Assembly (NCBI RefSeq): GCF_018130465.1
Contig: NZ_JAFCKJ010000011.1
Location: 1-64,000, forward strand
Direction of reading: 5' to 3'
Source of the DNA: Bradyrhizobium canariense
Lineage (GTDB): Bacteria; Pseudomonadota; Alphaproteobacteria; Rhizobiales; Xanthobacteraceae
DNA: 64,000 bases
The position numbers and the translations under genes were made by a program. The notes under the pieces were generated by a model. The model searched no databases, was not told the DNA's origin, and saw only the letters and a program-made list of their open reading frames with translations. Each line of letters opens with the position of its first letter. Position 1 is the first letter of the stretch. This document shows, one piece after another, positions 45,543 to 54,455 of the stretch.

Positions 45543-46142
45543 ATGACACTGGTTTCGGAACACATCGAAGGCGACACCCGGGATCGTATTCTCGAGGTGG
45601 CCGAGCGGCTGTTCCGCCAGATCGGCTATCTGAAGACCACGGTCGGGGACATCGCCAAGGAGCTCAAGATGAGCCCCGCCAACGTCTATCGCTTCTTCGA
45701 ATCGAAGAAGGCGATTCATCAGGCGGTGGCCCGCTCGCTGATGGGCGAGGTCGAACTGGAAGCGCAGCGGATCGTGGCGAGGCCCGGTCCGGTACTGCCG
45801 CGCTTCCGCGAACTGCTCACCACCATCCATCGCATGAACACCGAGCGCTATGTCGGCGATTCCAAATTGCACGAGATGGTCGAGATCGCGATGCAGGAGG
45901 ACTGGGACGTCTGCGTCAACCACATGGAGTGCATTGCCGGGGTCATCGGCCAGATGATCGCGCAAGGCGTGGCCTCCGGCGAGTTCGAGGCGCCGGACCT
46001 GCAACTGGCCGCGCTCTGTGCCTGCACCGCAATGATGCGCTTTTTCCACCCCCAGATGATCGCCCAGTGCGCCACCAAGCCGGGCCCGACCATCGACCAG
46101 ATGATCGATTTCGTCATCGCGGGATTGTCCCCGCGGCACTGA
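45543..46142 (+). CDS. TetR-family regulator of the efflux operon
   Basis: 199 residues. The helix-turn-helix is ILEVAERLFRQIGYLKTTVG then DIAKELKMSPANVYRFFESK. A helical ligand domain (TetR_C-like) follows, with Met- and Cys-containing pocket segments (CVNHMECIAGVIGQM, CACTAMMRFFHPQM). It starts 30 bases after the pump stop, so it is probably co-transcribed and represses the operon until a pump substrate binds. A candidate operator lies ahead of the adaptor gene. Confidence 0.87.
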   Translation: MTLVSEHIEGDTRDRILEVAERLFRQIGYLKTTVGDIAKELKMSPANVYRFFESKKAIHQAVARSLMGEVELEAQRIVARPGPVLPRFRELLTTIHRMNTERYVGDSKLHEMVEIAMQEDWDVCVNHMECIAGVIGQMIAQGVASGEFEAPDLQLAALCACTAMMRFFHPQMIAQCATKPGPTIDQMIDFVIAGLSPRH

Positions 46143-46179
46143 CGCGGCGACGGATTTCCTCTTATAAGCGGACATGCAG

Positions 46180-46256
46180 TCATTCCGGGGCGCGCAAAGC
46201 GCGAACCCGGAATCTCGAGATTCCGGGGGCGGTCCTGCGGACCGTCCCGGAATGAC
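46180..46256. repeat. Extragenic palindromic repeat (CATTCCGG type)
   Basis: GTCATTCCGGGG at the left and CCCGGAATGAC at the right enclose two inner hairpins (GCGCGCAAAGCGCG and GGCGGTCCTGCGGACCG) and an ATCTCGAGAT centre. A half copy of this family (TTCCGGGCGCGC) occurs at 53.57 kb. Confidence 0.75.
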
Positions 46257-46276
46257 GGGCAGTGGAGAATCAGCGC

Positions 46277-46900
46277 GTGACCGACAAAGACCTGCACTTC
46301 TACGAGCCCGCCAAGGGCCACGGCCTCAAGCACGATCCCTTCAATGCCATCATCGCGCCGCGGCCGATCGGCTGGATTTCGTCGCGCGACACCAGAGGCC
46401 ACGTCAATCTCGCGCCCTACAGTTTCTTCAACGCCTTCTGCTACGTGCCGCCGATCATCGGCTTCTCCTCCACCAACTGGAAGGACACGGTCGAGAACAT
46501 CCAGCAGACCGGCGAGTTCGTCTGGAATCTCGCCACCATGGACCTGGCCAAGCATATGAACGCGACTGCGGCGCACGTTGGCCCCGAGGTCGACGAGTTC
46601 AAGGTCGCCGGCCTCACCGCCGTGCCCGGCAGGCTCGTCAACGTGCCGCGCGTCGGTGAGAGTCCCGTCGCCTTCGAATGCAAGGTGTCCGACATCGTCA
46701 GGCTCAAGGGCGCCGACGGCAAGGAAGCCAATGCCTGGCTGACGCTCGGCGAGGTCGTTGCCGTTCATATCGACAAGGCCATGATCAAGGACGGCGTCTA
46801 CCAGACTGCCGCCGCCCGACCGATCGTCAGGGCCGGCCGCAGCGGTGATTATTTCGAGATCAAGCCGGAAAACATGTTCGAGATGGTGCGGCCGGATTAG
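46277..46900 (+). CDS. Flavin reductase-family protein
   Basis: 207 residues. The FMN-binding split-barrel pattern FNAIIAPRPIGWISSRD, LAPYSFFNAFCYVPPIIGFSS (split) and NIQQTGEFVWNLATMDLAKHM defines a flavin-reductase/FMN-binding protein of the NADH:FMN oxidoreductase kind. It may supply reduced FMN to a monooxygenase; no obvious partner is adjacent. GTG at 46277 is selected since GGAG lies 9 bases before it; a GTG at 46262 is an alternative. Located just after an extragenic palindrome. Confidence 0.83.
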   Translation: MTDKDLHFYEPAKGHGLKHDPFNAIIAPRPIGWISSRDTRGHVNLAPYSFFNAFCYVPPIIGFSSTNWKDTVENIQQTGEFVWNLATMDLAKHMNATAAHVGPEVDEFKVAGLTAVPGRLVNVPRVGESPVAFECKVSDIVRLKGADGKEANAWLTLGEVVAVHIDKAMIKDGVYQTAAARPIVRAGRSGDYFEIKPENMFEMVRPD

Positions 46901-47076
46901 ACCGGCCGACCTCGAAGCCCATCCCCTCCCGGAACTGCCACCACGCCTCGGCCGTTATGGCCCTGGGCGGCCGCCCGGCCGCGTCAATTCGCGTCTTTTC
47001 GCAGGCGAAGTGTTCACCTCCGCCGGCCACTTTCCGCTAAAATGCCCGATCACCGCGCCGATGCATGAGGTCCGCC

Positions 47077-49344
47077 ATGAGCTTCCGCCGCGACACCCTG
47101 ACAAAACCGATTTTCGCTTGGGCGCGCGGCGTGCTGCCGGCGATGTCGGACACCGAGCGCGAGGCGCTGGAGGCCGGCGACGTCTGGTGGGACGCCGATC
47201 TCTTCACCGGCAACCCTGATTGGTCGAAGCTGCTGAAGGTCCCGCAGGCAACGCTGACCGAAGAGGAGCGGGCCTTCCTCAACGGCCCCGTAGACGAGCT
47301 CTGCGCCATGCTCGACGAGTGGAAGATCTTTTGGGAATGGCGCGACCTGCCACCCGATGTCTGGCACTTCGTCAAGCGCGAAAAATTCTTTGGCATGATC
47401 ATTCCGAAGGAGTTCGGCGGCCTCGGCTTCTCGCCCTATGCGCATTCGGAAGTGGTGCGCAAAATCTCGACCCGCTCGATCGCAGCGGCGGTGACGGTGA
47501 TGGTGCCGAACTCGCTAGGCCCCGGCGAGCTCCTGATGCACTTCGGCACGAAGGAGCAGCAGCTGCGCTGGCTGCCGCGTCTTGCCGACGGCCGCGACAT
47601 TCCCTGCTTCGGTCTCACCAGCCCCGAGGCCGGCTCTGATGCCGCCTCGATGGTCGATACCGGCATCATCTGCAAGGGTACCTTCGAGGGCCAGGAGGTG
47701 CTTGGTCTGAAGCTCAACTGGCACAAGCGCTACATCACGCTCGGTCCGGTCGCGACGCTGCTTGGCCTCGCCTTCAAGGCCTATGACCCCGATCATCTCG
47801 TGGGGAGCCAGGAAGAGCTCGGTATCAGCGTGGCGCTGATCCCGACCAATCTGCCCGGAGTCGAAATCGGCCGTCGCCATCTGCCGTCGATGCAGGTCTT
47901 CCAGAACGGCCCGAACCGGGGCCGCGACGTCTTCATTCCACTCGACTATGTCATCGGCGGCCAAGAGCGGCTGGGGCAGGGCTGGAAGATGCTGATGACG
48001 GCGCTCGCCGCCGGCCGCGGCATCTCATTGCCGTCGCTCTCGGCCGCCGGCGCCGCCTATGCCGCCCGCACCACCGGCGCCTATGCCCGCATCCGAGAGC
48101 AGTTCGGCATCTCCATCTCCAAATTCGAAGGCGTCGAGGAGCCGCTCGCGCGCATCGTCGCGACCGCCTATCAGCTCGACGCGGCGCGACGGCTGACCTG
48201 CGCGGCGCTGAACGCAGGCGTCCATCCCGCCGTCATCTCGGGCATTATGAAGCTGCACGCGACCGAGCGGATGCGCACCGCGGTCGACGACGCCATGGAC
48301 ATTCATGGCGGCAAGGCCGTGATCGACGGTCCGCAAAACTATCTCGGCAATCTCCACCGCGCCGTCCCTGTCGGCATCACCGTCGAGGGCGCCAACATCC
48401 TCACCCGTAATCTCATCGTGTTCGGGCAGGGCGCCATCCGTGCACATCCTTATTTGCTCGACGAGATGAATGCGCTCGCGGATGCCGATCGCGAGCGCGG
48501 GCTGACCGCGTTCGACAAGGTGTTCTGGAAGCATGTCGGCCACAGCTTCGAGACACTATTGCGCGCCTTCGGCCGCAGCTGGAGCTTTGGCGCCTTTGCG
48601 CCGGCACCGAATGCGGGCAAGGCGATGCCATTCTATCGCCAGCTCTCGCGTTACTCCGCGGCGTTTGCCCTCTGCGCCGATATGGCGCTGCTCACGCTCG
48701 GCGGCGCGCTCAAACGCAAGGAGATGCTGTCGGCGCGCTTCGGCGACATCCTGTCCGAGCTGTATCTGCTCTCGGCCGCGCTCAAACGCTGGCAGGACGA
48801 GGGCCGGCAGAACGAGGATTTTGCCGCGCTCGAATGGTGCATGGCGACGGGCTTTCGGACCATCGAGAACCGGCTTGCGGAGATTCTCGCCAATCTGCCG
48901 AACCGCTTCGTCGCATGCATCCTGAAGTTCGTGGTCCAGCCATTCGGCGCCCGCGTGCTGGGTCCCTCCGATCGGGTCGTGCATCAATGCGCAAGCCTCG
49001 TGCTGGAGCCGTCGGCCGCGCGCGACCGCCTCACGCCCGACCTCGCTTATGTCGATGACGATGGCGGCTTTGCCCGGCTGGAGCGCGCGTTCAACCTGGT
49101 CGCAGGCACGGACGCAATCGCCAAGCGCATGCGCGCGGCGCATATGAGCGACTGGAAGGATGCGGTGGCCAAGGGCGTGATCACGCAGGCCGAAGGCGAG
49201 CAGCTGGCCGCAGCCCGTGAAGCCGTCACAAAAGTGATAGAGGTCGACGATTTTGCGCCGGAGGCGCTGTCGCCGATTTACAAGAAAACCGGCGACGTGC
49301 ATCAGTTCTTCCAGGAACTCGGAGAACAGAGGGCGGCGAGCTGA
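47077..49344 (+). CDS. fadE: Long-chain acyl-CoA dehydrogenase, FadE type
   Basis: 755 residues. The large FadE-type enzyme carries out the first oxidation of fatty-acid beta-oxidation. Features are FFGMIIPKEFGGLGFSPYAH in the N-terminal helical domain, FGLTSPEAGSDAASM in the middle beta domain, ATAYQLDAARRLT, and HGGKAVIDGPQNYLGNLHRA in the C-terminal helical domain with FAD contacts. A long DUF1974-type tail follows. Start ATG at 47077 (MSFRRDTLTKP). Its TGA overlaps the ATG of the thiolase gene, so it heads an operon of thiolase, FadJ-type protein and thioesterase. Confidence 0.93.
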   Translation: MSFRRDTLTKPIFAWARGVLPAMSDTEREALEAGDVWWDADLFTGNPDWSKLLKVPQATLTEEERAFLNGPVDELCAMLDEWKIFWEWRDLPPDVWHFVKREKFFGMIIPKEFGGLGFSPYAHSEVVRKISTRSIAAAVTVMVPNSLGPGELLMHFGTKEQQLRWLPRLADGRDIPCFGLTSPEAGSDAASMVDTGIICKGTFEGQEVLGLKLNWHKRYITLGPVATLLGLAFKAYDPDHLVGSQEELGISVALIPTNLPGVEIGRRHLPSMQVFQNGPNRGRDVFIPLDYVIGGQERLGQGWKMLMTALAAGRGISLPSLSAAGAAYAARTTGAYARIREQFGISISKFEGVEEPLARIVATAYQLDAARRLTCAALNAGVHPAVISGIMKLHATERMRTAVDDAMDIHGGKAVIDGPQNYLGNLHRAVPVGITVEGANILTRNLIVFGQGAIRAHPYLLDEMNALADADRERGLTAFDKVFWKHVGHSFETLLRAFGRSWSFGAFAPAPNAGKAMPFYRQLSRYSAAFALCADMALLTLGGALKRKEMLSARFGDILSELYLLSAALKRWQDEGRQNEDFAALEWCMATGFRTIENRLAEILANLPNRFVACILKFVVQPFGARVLGPSDRVVHQCASLVLEPSAARDRLTPDLAYVDDDGGFARLERAFNLVAGTDAIAKRMRAAHMSDWKDAVAKGVITQAEGEQLAAAREAVTKVIEVDDFAPEALSPIYKKTGDVHQFFQELGEQRAAS

Positions 49345-50627
49345 TGGCACGACCAGTTTTCATCGTCGACGGCAGCCGGACGCCGTTTCTGAAGGCGCGT
49401 TCGGGGCCGGGGCCGTTCACGCCTGTCGATCTCGCCGTGCAATGCGGCCGGCCGCTGCTGGCGCGCCAGCCGTTTTCGCCTGATACCTTCGACCAGGTCA
49501 TCCTCGGCTGCGTCAACGTGATCGCGGACGAGATGAACCCGGCCCGCGTCGCCGCGCTCCGGCTCGGCATGGGCGAGGGCATGGTCGCCTTCACCGTGCA
49601 GATCAATTGCGGCTCGGGCATGCAGTCGATCGACACCGCCTACCGCTACATCCGCGAGGGCCATGCCAACATGATCCTCGCCGGCGGCACCGAGGCCTTG
49701 AGCCACGCGCCGCTGGTCTGGCCGAATTCCGGCGTGCGCTGGTTCGCCGGCCTTGCCACCGCCAAGGGCGTCGCCGCGAAGCTTGCCGCAGCTTTCAAGC
49801 TGCGGCCGCGCTATCTCAAGCCGATCATCGGCCTGGAGCGCGGGCTGACCGATCCCATTACCGACTTGAACATGGGCCAGACGGCCGAAGTCGTCGGCCA
49901 TCTCTTCGGCATCACCCGCGCGCAGTCCGATGCCTATGCTGCCGAGAGCCATCGACGGCTCGCACATGCGCAGGCAGAAGGCTATCTGAAGGGCGAGGTC
50001 GAGACTGCGTTCTCCCGCGACGGAAAATTCTTCGACCACGATGATGGCGTGCGTCCGGGCTCGACCGCCGAGACCCTCGCCAAGCTGAGGCCGGTGTTCG
50101 AGCGTCCCTGGGGCCAGGTCACTGCCGGCAATTCCTCGCAGATCACCGACGGCGCGTCCTGGGTGATCCTGGCTTCCGACGAAGCGGTTGCCAAGCACAA
50201 GCTGACGCCGAAGGCGGTCATCGTCGACAGCAACTGGGCCGCGCTCGATCCTGCTATCATGGGCCTCGGTCCCGTGATGTCCGCGACGCCGCTGCTGAAG
50301 CGCAACAACCTCACCATCAACGACGTCCAGACCTGGGAGCTCAACGAAGCGTTCGCAACCCAGGTGCTCGGCTGCCTCGCCGCCTGGAATGACGACAAAT
50401 TCTGCCGCGAGATCTTGGGGCTCGACGGCGCGGCCGGCGAGATCGACCGCGAAAAACTCAATGTCGACGGCGGCGCCATCTCGCTCGGCCATCCCGTCGG
50501 CACTTCCGGCAACCGCATCGTGCTGCATCTCGTCAACGCGATGAAGCGGCTCGGCACGCGGCGTGGCATTGCCACTGAATGCATCGGCGGCGGGCTCGGC
50601 GGCGCCATGCTGATCGAGGCGGTGTGA
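49344..50627 (+). CDS. fadI: Acetyl-CoA acyltransferase (thiolase), FadI type
   Basis: 427 residues. The active-site Cys lies in INCGSGMQSI. The second Cys is in ECIGGGLGGAM and the catalytic His in LGHPVGTSGNR; NEAFA is also present. It cleaves 3-ketoacyl-CoA with CoA to give acetyl-CoA and a shortened acyl-CoA. The length and the insertion around residues 130-165 fit FadI-like trifunctional partners. Overlaps fadE by one base and is followed 2 bases later by the hydratase/dehydrogenase gene. Could also support polyhydroxyalkanoate metabolism. Confidence 0.9.
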   Translation: MARPVFIVDGSRTPFLKARSGPGPFTPVDLAVQCGRPLLARQPFSPDTFDQVILGCVNVIADEMNPARVAALRLGMGEGMVAFTVQINCGSGMQSIDTAYRYIREGHANMILAGGTEALSHAPLVWPNSGVRWFAGLATAKGVAAKLAAAFKLRPRYLKPIIGLERGLTDPITDLNMGQTAEVVGHLFGITRAQSDAYAAESHRRLAHAQAEGYLKGEVETAFSRDGKFFDHDDGVRPGSTAETLAKLRPVFERPWGQVTAGNSSQITDGASWVILASDEAVAKHKLTPKAVIVDSNWAALDPAIMGLGPVMSATPLLKRNNLTINDVQTWELNEAFATQVLGCLAAWNDDKFCREILGLDGAAGEIDREKLNVDGGAISLGHPVGTSGNRIVLHLVNAMKRLGTRRGIATECIGGGLGGAMLIEAV

Positions 50628-50629
50628 CC

Positions 50630-52726
50630 ATGGATTCCAAGATCATGACCGCGCTCGGCGATCGCGTCCTCGCGCTCGGACCGCAGCCGGCGTCAGACAG
50701 TCCCTACAAGAACTTCAAGCTGACGCGCGACGCTGACGGCGTCGCCTGGCTCCTGTTCGACCGCGCCGGTGCCGGCGCCAACACGCTGTCTTCGGACGTG
50801 ATGGAGGAGTTCGACGCCGTGCTGGCGGCGATCGAGACCGAGCGTCCTGCCGGCCTCGTGATCCGCTCCGCCAAACCGTCCGGCTTCATCGCGGGCGCCG
50901 ACGTCAACGAATTCCGTGGCGCCAGTGATGCCGAAATGGTGGAGACGCGCATCCGCGCCGCCCATGCGGTCGTCGACCATCTGGAAGCGCTGAAGCTGCC
51001 GACGGTCGCGGTGATCCACGGCTTCTGCCTCGGCGGCGGGCTCGAAGTCGCGCTCGCCTGCCAATCGCGCATCGCCATCGACGGCGCGCGCTTTGGCTTC
51101 CCGGAGGTGATGCTCGGCCTGCATCCCGGTCTCGGCGGCACCGCGCGCTTCACCGCGCTGGTCAATCCGACCCAGTCGATGGCCCTGATGCTGACGGGCC
51201 GCACTATCGATGCCCGCCGCGCCAGATCGCTCGGCCTCGTCGACACCGTGACCCAGGAGCGCCACGTTCGCAGCGCGGTGAAGGACGCGCTGTTTGGTCG
51301 GTTGAAGCGGGTGCGGCCGGGGTTGCTCACGCGCGCAGCCAATTTCGGACCGGTGCGCGGGCTCCTTGCCAAGCGCATGCGCAGCGAAGCTGCGAAGGCC
51401 GCGTCCCGCGAGCATTATCCTGCACCCTATGCCTTGATCGATCTCTGGGAAACCCATGGCGGCAGCAAGGCCGCGATGCTCAGGGCGGAGCAGGCCTCAT
51501 TCGCCAAGCTGATGGTGACGCCGACCGCGCAGAATTTGATCCGCGTGTTCTTCCTGCGCGAGCAGATGAAGAAGGCGGCAGGCACCGGCAACACCATCAA
51601 GCATGTCCACGTCATCGGCGCCGGCGCCATGGGCGGCGACATTGCGGCCTGGTGCGCCGGGCAGGGGCTGCGCGTCTCGCTCGCCGACATGAAGGCGGAG
51701 CCGATCGCGGGCGCGGTCAAGCGCGCCGCCGAGCTCTACGGCAAGATCATCCGCAAGCCGACCGACGTGCGCGACGCGCTCGATCGCCTGATCCCCGACA
51801 TGGACGGGGAGGGTGTCCGCAACGCCGATCTCATCATCGAGGCGGTCCCCGAAAAGCTCGAGTTGAAGCAGAAGGTCTATGCCGGCCTCGAACCGCGGAT
51901 GAAGCCGGGCGCGATCCTGGCGACCAACACCTCGAGCATTCCGCTGCAGGATCTGCGAACCACGCTGGCGCGGCCGGAGCGGCTGGTCGGCCTCCACTTC
52001 TTCAACCCGGTGTCGCGGTTGCAACTGGTCGAAATCGTCAGCCATGACGGTAACGATACGCAGGTGCTGAAGGAAGCACTCGCCTTCGTCGGCGCGGTCG
52101 ACCGGCTGCCGTTGTCGGTGAAGAGCTCGCCGGGATTCCTCGTCAACCGCGCGCTGACGCCCTACATGCTGGAGGCGATGGTGATGCTGGACGAGAAGAT
52201 CGACCAGCGCCTGATCGACGCCGCCGCGGAGCAGTTCGGCATGCCGATGGGGCCGATCGAACTGGCCGACCAGGTCGGGCTCGACATTTGCATTGATGTC
52301 GGCGACATGCTGCGCACCAAGTTCGGCGATCTGCTGCCGCCGACGCCGGCCTGGCTGCGCGAGAAGGTCGCCAAGGGCGAACTCGGCCGCAAGACCGGCA
52401 AGGGCTTTTACGTCTGGCGCGACGGCAAGGCCGAGAAGGCGCCGTTGCCCGAGACCGGTCCGCGCGTCACCGATCAGATGATCGACCGCCTGGTGCTGCC
52501 GATGTCCAACGTCTGCGTCGCGGCGCTTCGCGAGGGTATCGTCGATGATGCCGACATGGTCGACGGTGCCATGATCTTCGGCACCGGTTATGCACCGTTC
52601 CGTGGCGGTCCGTTGAACTACGCGCGTACGCGTGGCGTGGATAATGTCGTATCCACCTTGCGCGCGCTCGCCGGGAGATTCGGCGAACGCTTTGCGCCGG
52701 ATCCGGGCTGGGACAATTTCAAGTGA
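50630..52726 (+). CDS. fadJ: 3-hydroxyacyl-CoA dehydrogenase/enoyl-CoA hydratase, FadJ type
   Basis: 698 residues. The N-terminal crotonase domain has FIAGADVNEFRG, HGFCLGGGLEVALACQSRI and FPEVMLGLHPGLGGTARF (two catalytic Glu). The C-terminal NAD-binding domain begins HVIGAGAMGGDIAAWCAGQG, with TSSIPL, GLHFFNPVSRLQLVEIV (catalytic His) and the helical domain GPIELADQVGLD. It carries out steps two and three of beta-oxidation and works with the thiolase encoded just upstream. The frame extends further upstream, but ATG at 50630 just after the thiolase stop is the natural start. Confidence 0.92.
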   Translation: MDSKIMTALGDRVLALGPQPASDSPYKNFKLTRDADGVAWLLFDRAGAGANTLSSDVMEEFDAVLAAIETERPAGLVIRSAKPSGFIAGADVNEFRGASDAEMVETRIRAAHAVVDHLEALKLPTVAVIHGFCLGGGLEVALACQSRIAIDGARFGFPEVMLGLHPGLGGTARFTALVNPTQSMALMLTGRTIDARRARSLGLVDTVTQERHVRSAVKDALFGRLKRVRPGLLTRAANFGPVRGLLAKRMRSEAAKAASREHYPAPYALIDLWETHGGSKAAMLRAEQASFAKLMVTPTAQNLIRVFFLREQMKKAAGTGNTIKHVHVIGAGAMGGDIAAWCAGQGLRVSLADMKAEPIAGAVKRAAELYGKIIRKPTDVRDALDRLIPDMDGEGVRNADLIIEAVPEKLELKQKVYAGLEPRMKPGAILATNTSSIPLQDLRTTLARPERLVGLHFFNPVSRLQLVEIVSHDGNDTQVLKEALAFVGAVDRLPLSVKSSPGFLVNRALTPYMLEAMVMLDEKIDQRLIDAAAEQFGMPMGPIELADQVGLDICIDVGDMLRTKFGDLLPPTPAWLREKVAKGELGRKTGKGFYVWRDGKAEKAPLPETGPRVTDQMIDRLVLPMSNVCVAALREGIVDDADMVDGAMIFGTGYAPFRGGPLNYARTRGVDNVVSTLRALAGRFGERFAPDPGWDNFK

Positions 52727-52733
52727 GACAGGT

Positions 52734-53144
52734 ATGAACGAACAAGCCAATGCCGGGCCGAGCGGTGATCTCTGCATCCGCACGCTGGCGATGCCTGCCG
52801 ACACCAACGCAAACGGCGACATTTTCGGCGGTTGGCTGCTCAGCCAGATGGATGTCGGCGGCGGCGTGTTTGCGTCAAAGGTCGCAAAGTCGCGCACGGT
52901 GACCGTCGCGATCGAGGCGATGAATTTCCGCAAGGCCGTCTATGTCGGCGATCTCGTTTCGGTTCACGCCCACCTCGTTCGCGTCGGGCGCACGTCCATC
53001 ACCGTGCATCTGGAAGCATGGGCGCTGCGCCGCGGGGAGCAGCAACCGTTCCTCGTCACCGACGGCAATTTCACCTACGTCTCGATCGACGAGCACGGCC
53101 GCCCACAGGCGGTTCGTCCGACCGACACCGCGATCGCGACGTAA
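52734..53144 (+). CDS. Acyl-CoA thioesterase, YciA type
   Basis: 136 residues of the hot-dog fold. TLAMPADTNANGDIFGGWLLSQMD holds the catalytic region, and VYVGDLVSVHAHLVRVGRTS continues the helix-sheet core, characteristic of YciA-like acyl-CoA hydrolases. It hydrolyses acyl-CoA to free acid and CoA and may recycle CoA during fat degradation. It starts 7 bases after fadJ and is the last gene of the fad operon. Confidence 0.87.
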   Translation: MNEQANAGPSGDLCIRTLAMPADTNANGDIFGGWLLSQMDVGGGVFASKVAKSRTVTVAIEAMNFRKAVYVGDLVSVHAHLVRVGRTSITVHLEAWALRRGEQQPFLVTDGNFTYVSIDEHGRPQAVRPTDTAIAT

Positions 53145-53306
53145 TCGCACGCGGCGTTGCGCCTCATCTCAGGTGCGGCGCGGCCAAACGCGGCGCGACT
53201 GAGTCACGGCGTCGCGGCTTTGCCAAGAACCAGTCATAAAACGGATGAGGTCGCGGCGTACTCAATTGCCTGTCGATTCGGGGTGGAAACCGCATGATTT
53301 GTCCGA

Positions 53307-53331
53307 GGAACTTTCGGGCAGGGATCCGGTT
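53307..53331 (+). promoter_or_regulatory. Near-consensus sigma-EcfG promoter
   Basis: GGAAC (53307-53311), 16 bases, then GGTT (53328-53331), one mismatch from the CGTT element of the consensus. It ends 29 bases before the ATG of the 63-residue gene. Weaker than the two perfect promoters in this window. Confidence 0.4.
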
Positions 53332-53360
53332 ATTTGCCCGCACTGAGGAATCCACGGACC

Positions 53361-53552
53361 ATGCCGGACAGCTACATCATCGAGGTTAATTCGCAGACCG
53401 CGGGCATCGTGGTTCGCGGCGACGGAGGCTATTGCTTCTTCGCCTCGTCCCACCAATTCAACCGCCTCGAAGGCCAACTCTTCCGCAATGCCCGTGAAGC
53501 CGAGCGCGCCGCGCGCAAGCTAATTAACGGTGATGTGAAGGAAGCGGCATAA
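53361..53552 (+). CDS. 63-residue hypothetical protein
   Basis: Product begins MPDSYIIEVNSQTAGIVVRG and contains DGGYCFFASSHQFNRLEGQL and REAERAARKLINGD. A beta-hairpin-like first half and a helical end are suggested. Similar short proteins are common in rhizobial genomes, but no function is known to me. ATG at 53361 is chosen over the upstream frame because the coherent sequence begins there. A near-consensus EcfG promoter precedes it. Confidence 0.65.
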   Translation: MPDSYIIEVNSQTAGIVVRGDGGYCFFASSHQFNRLEGQLFRNAREAERAARKLINGDVKEAA

Positions 53553-53561
53553 TTTTCCGCC

Positions 53562-53825
53562 TGTCGTTCCGGGCGCGCAGAGCGCGAGCCCGGAATCTTT
53601 TGCCGCGTGCTCTGCCTTCTCTTCTCCCCTTGTGGGAGAAGGTGGCATAGGCGGCCTTCGGCCGCCGCTGTTTAGGAACGCCGATGCTTTGCATCGGCTA
53701 CGGCGCCGGATGAGGGGTTGTTTCAGCGAGTTCAGCAGTGAGAGATTTGCTTCGCGGAGGCATACCCCTCACCCGTCTCGCCGCTATGCGGCGAGCCACC
53801 CTCTCCCACAAGGGGAGAGGGTGAG
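53562..53825. repeat. Clustered extragenic repeats
   Basis: A half element of the TTCCGGG family (about 53565-53597) is followed by a larger inverted structure. Arms with CTTCTCCCCTTGTGGGAGAAG (left, near 53619-53640) and CTCTCCCACAAGGGGAGAG (right, near 53800-53819) are complementary over much of their length. Inner hairpins such as GGCGGCCTTCGGCCGCC and GCCGATGCTTTGCATCGGC lie between. No gene was recognised. Confidence 0.75.
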
Positions 53826-53833
53826 AATCATCA

Positions 53834-54301
53834 TCACAACTTCGTTGCAGCCCGCGACAGCAGCTTCCAGTCGTCGCCCTGCTTCTGCCAGTTCATCAGG
53901 ATGTGAAGGTTGGTCGGCACTTTTTTCCCATCGGCCGCCATCTCCTGTTCCGCCACCCAGTGGAAACGCACGATCGCAGCGGGACCGACGACCTTGATGG
54001 TCGGGTCCTTGTATTCGACCGACAGGAATTTGGACTTGCCGTCGGTGGCGTTGGTGACGAAGGTCGCCTTGTCCTCGACCTTGCCGCTGGAATGGCTGTA
54101 GCTCACCTCGTCGGCGCAGAGCGCGCCAAGCGCCTTGGGATCAGCCGCGATCTGGGCGAGACGGAACGCCTCGACCTTCTTCGCCACGGCTTCCTCGTCC
54201 GCCGAGGCCGCCAGCACCGGTGTTGTGAGCGCAAGAGCTGAGACGGCAAGAGCTGGGAGAGCAAGAGTCGAGAGAGCCAGATCGCGTCGGTTGATCGTCA
54301 T
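53834..54301 (-). CDS. Secreted NTF2-like (SnoaL/DUF4440) protein
   Basis: 155 residues. Signal sequence with NRRDLALSTLALPALAVSAL and a cleavage site near VLA|ASADEEA (the double-Arg could be Tat-type). The NTF2-like domain shows VAKKVEAFRLAQIAADPKAL, VSYSHSSGKVEDKATFV and ILMNWQKQGDDWKLLSRAAT. Probably a periplasmic ligand-binding or calcium/calmodulin-like association domain; enzyme function is not proven. AAAAAGGAGGAAACG precedes the ATG, an ideal ribosome-binding site. It is divergent from the HAD gene. Confidence 0.8.
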   Translation of the reverse strand: MTINRRDLALSTLALPALAVSALALTTPVLAASADEEAVAKKVEAFRLAQIAADPKALGALCADEVSYSHSSGKVEDKATFVTNATDGKSKFLSVEYKDPTIKVVGPAAIVRFHWVAEQEMAADGKKVPTNLHILMNWQKQGDDWKLLSRAATKL

Positions 54302-54403
54302 CGTTTCCTCCTTTTTGATCTTGCATGGAGTGTTGCAGCCGCGCGCGACTTTGTCGAGTGTCGCGTGGTGGTCATGCACGAGCGTCATTGCGTGATTGAG
54401 GCT

Positions 54404-54431
54404 GTATTGATACGGCTTTCGTATTGATGCG
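54404..54431. promoter_or_regulatory. Direct repeat upstream of the HAD phosphatase
   Basis: GTATTGATACG (54404-54414) and GTATTGATGCG (54421-54431) are near-identical, 17 bases apart, in the divergent promoter between the NTF2-like and HAD genes. Each contains GTAT-N2-AT. A regulator-binding site is plausible; the protein is unknown. Confidence 0.3.
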
Positions 54432-54455
54432 TCATATATTCGGGAAAGTACGGAA

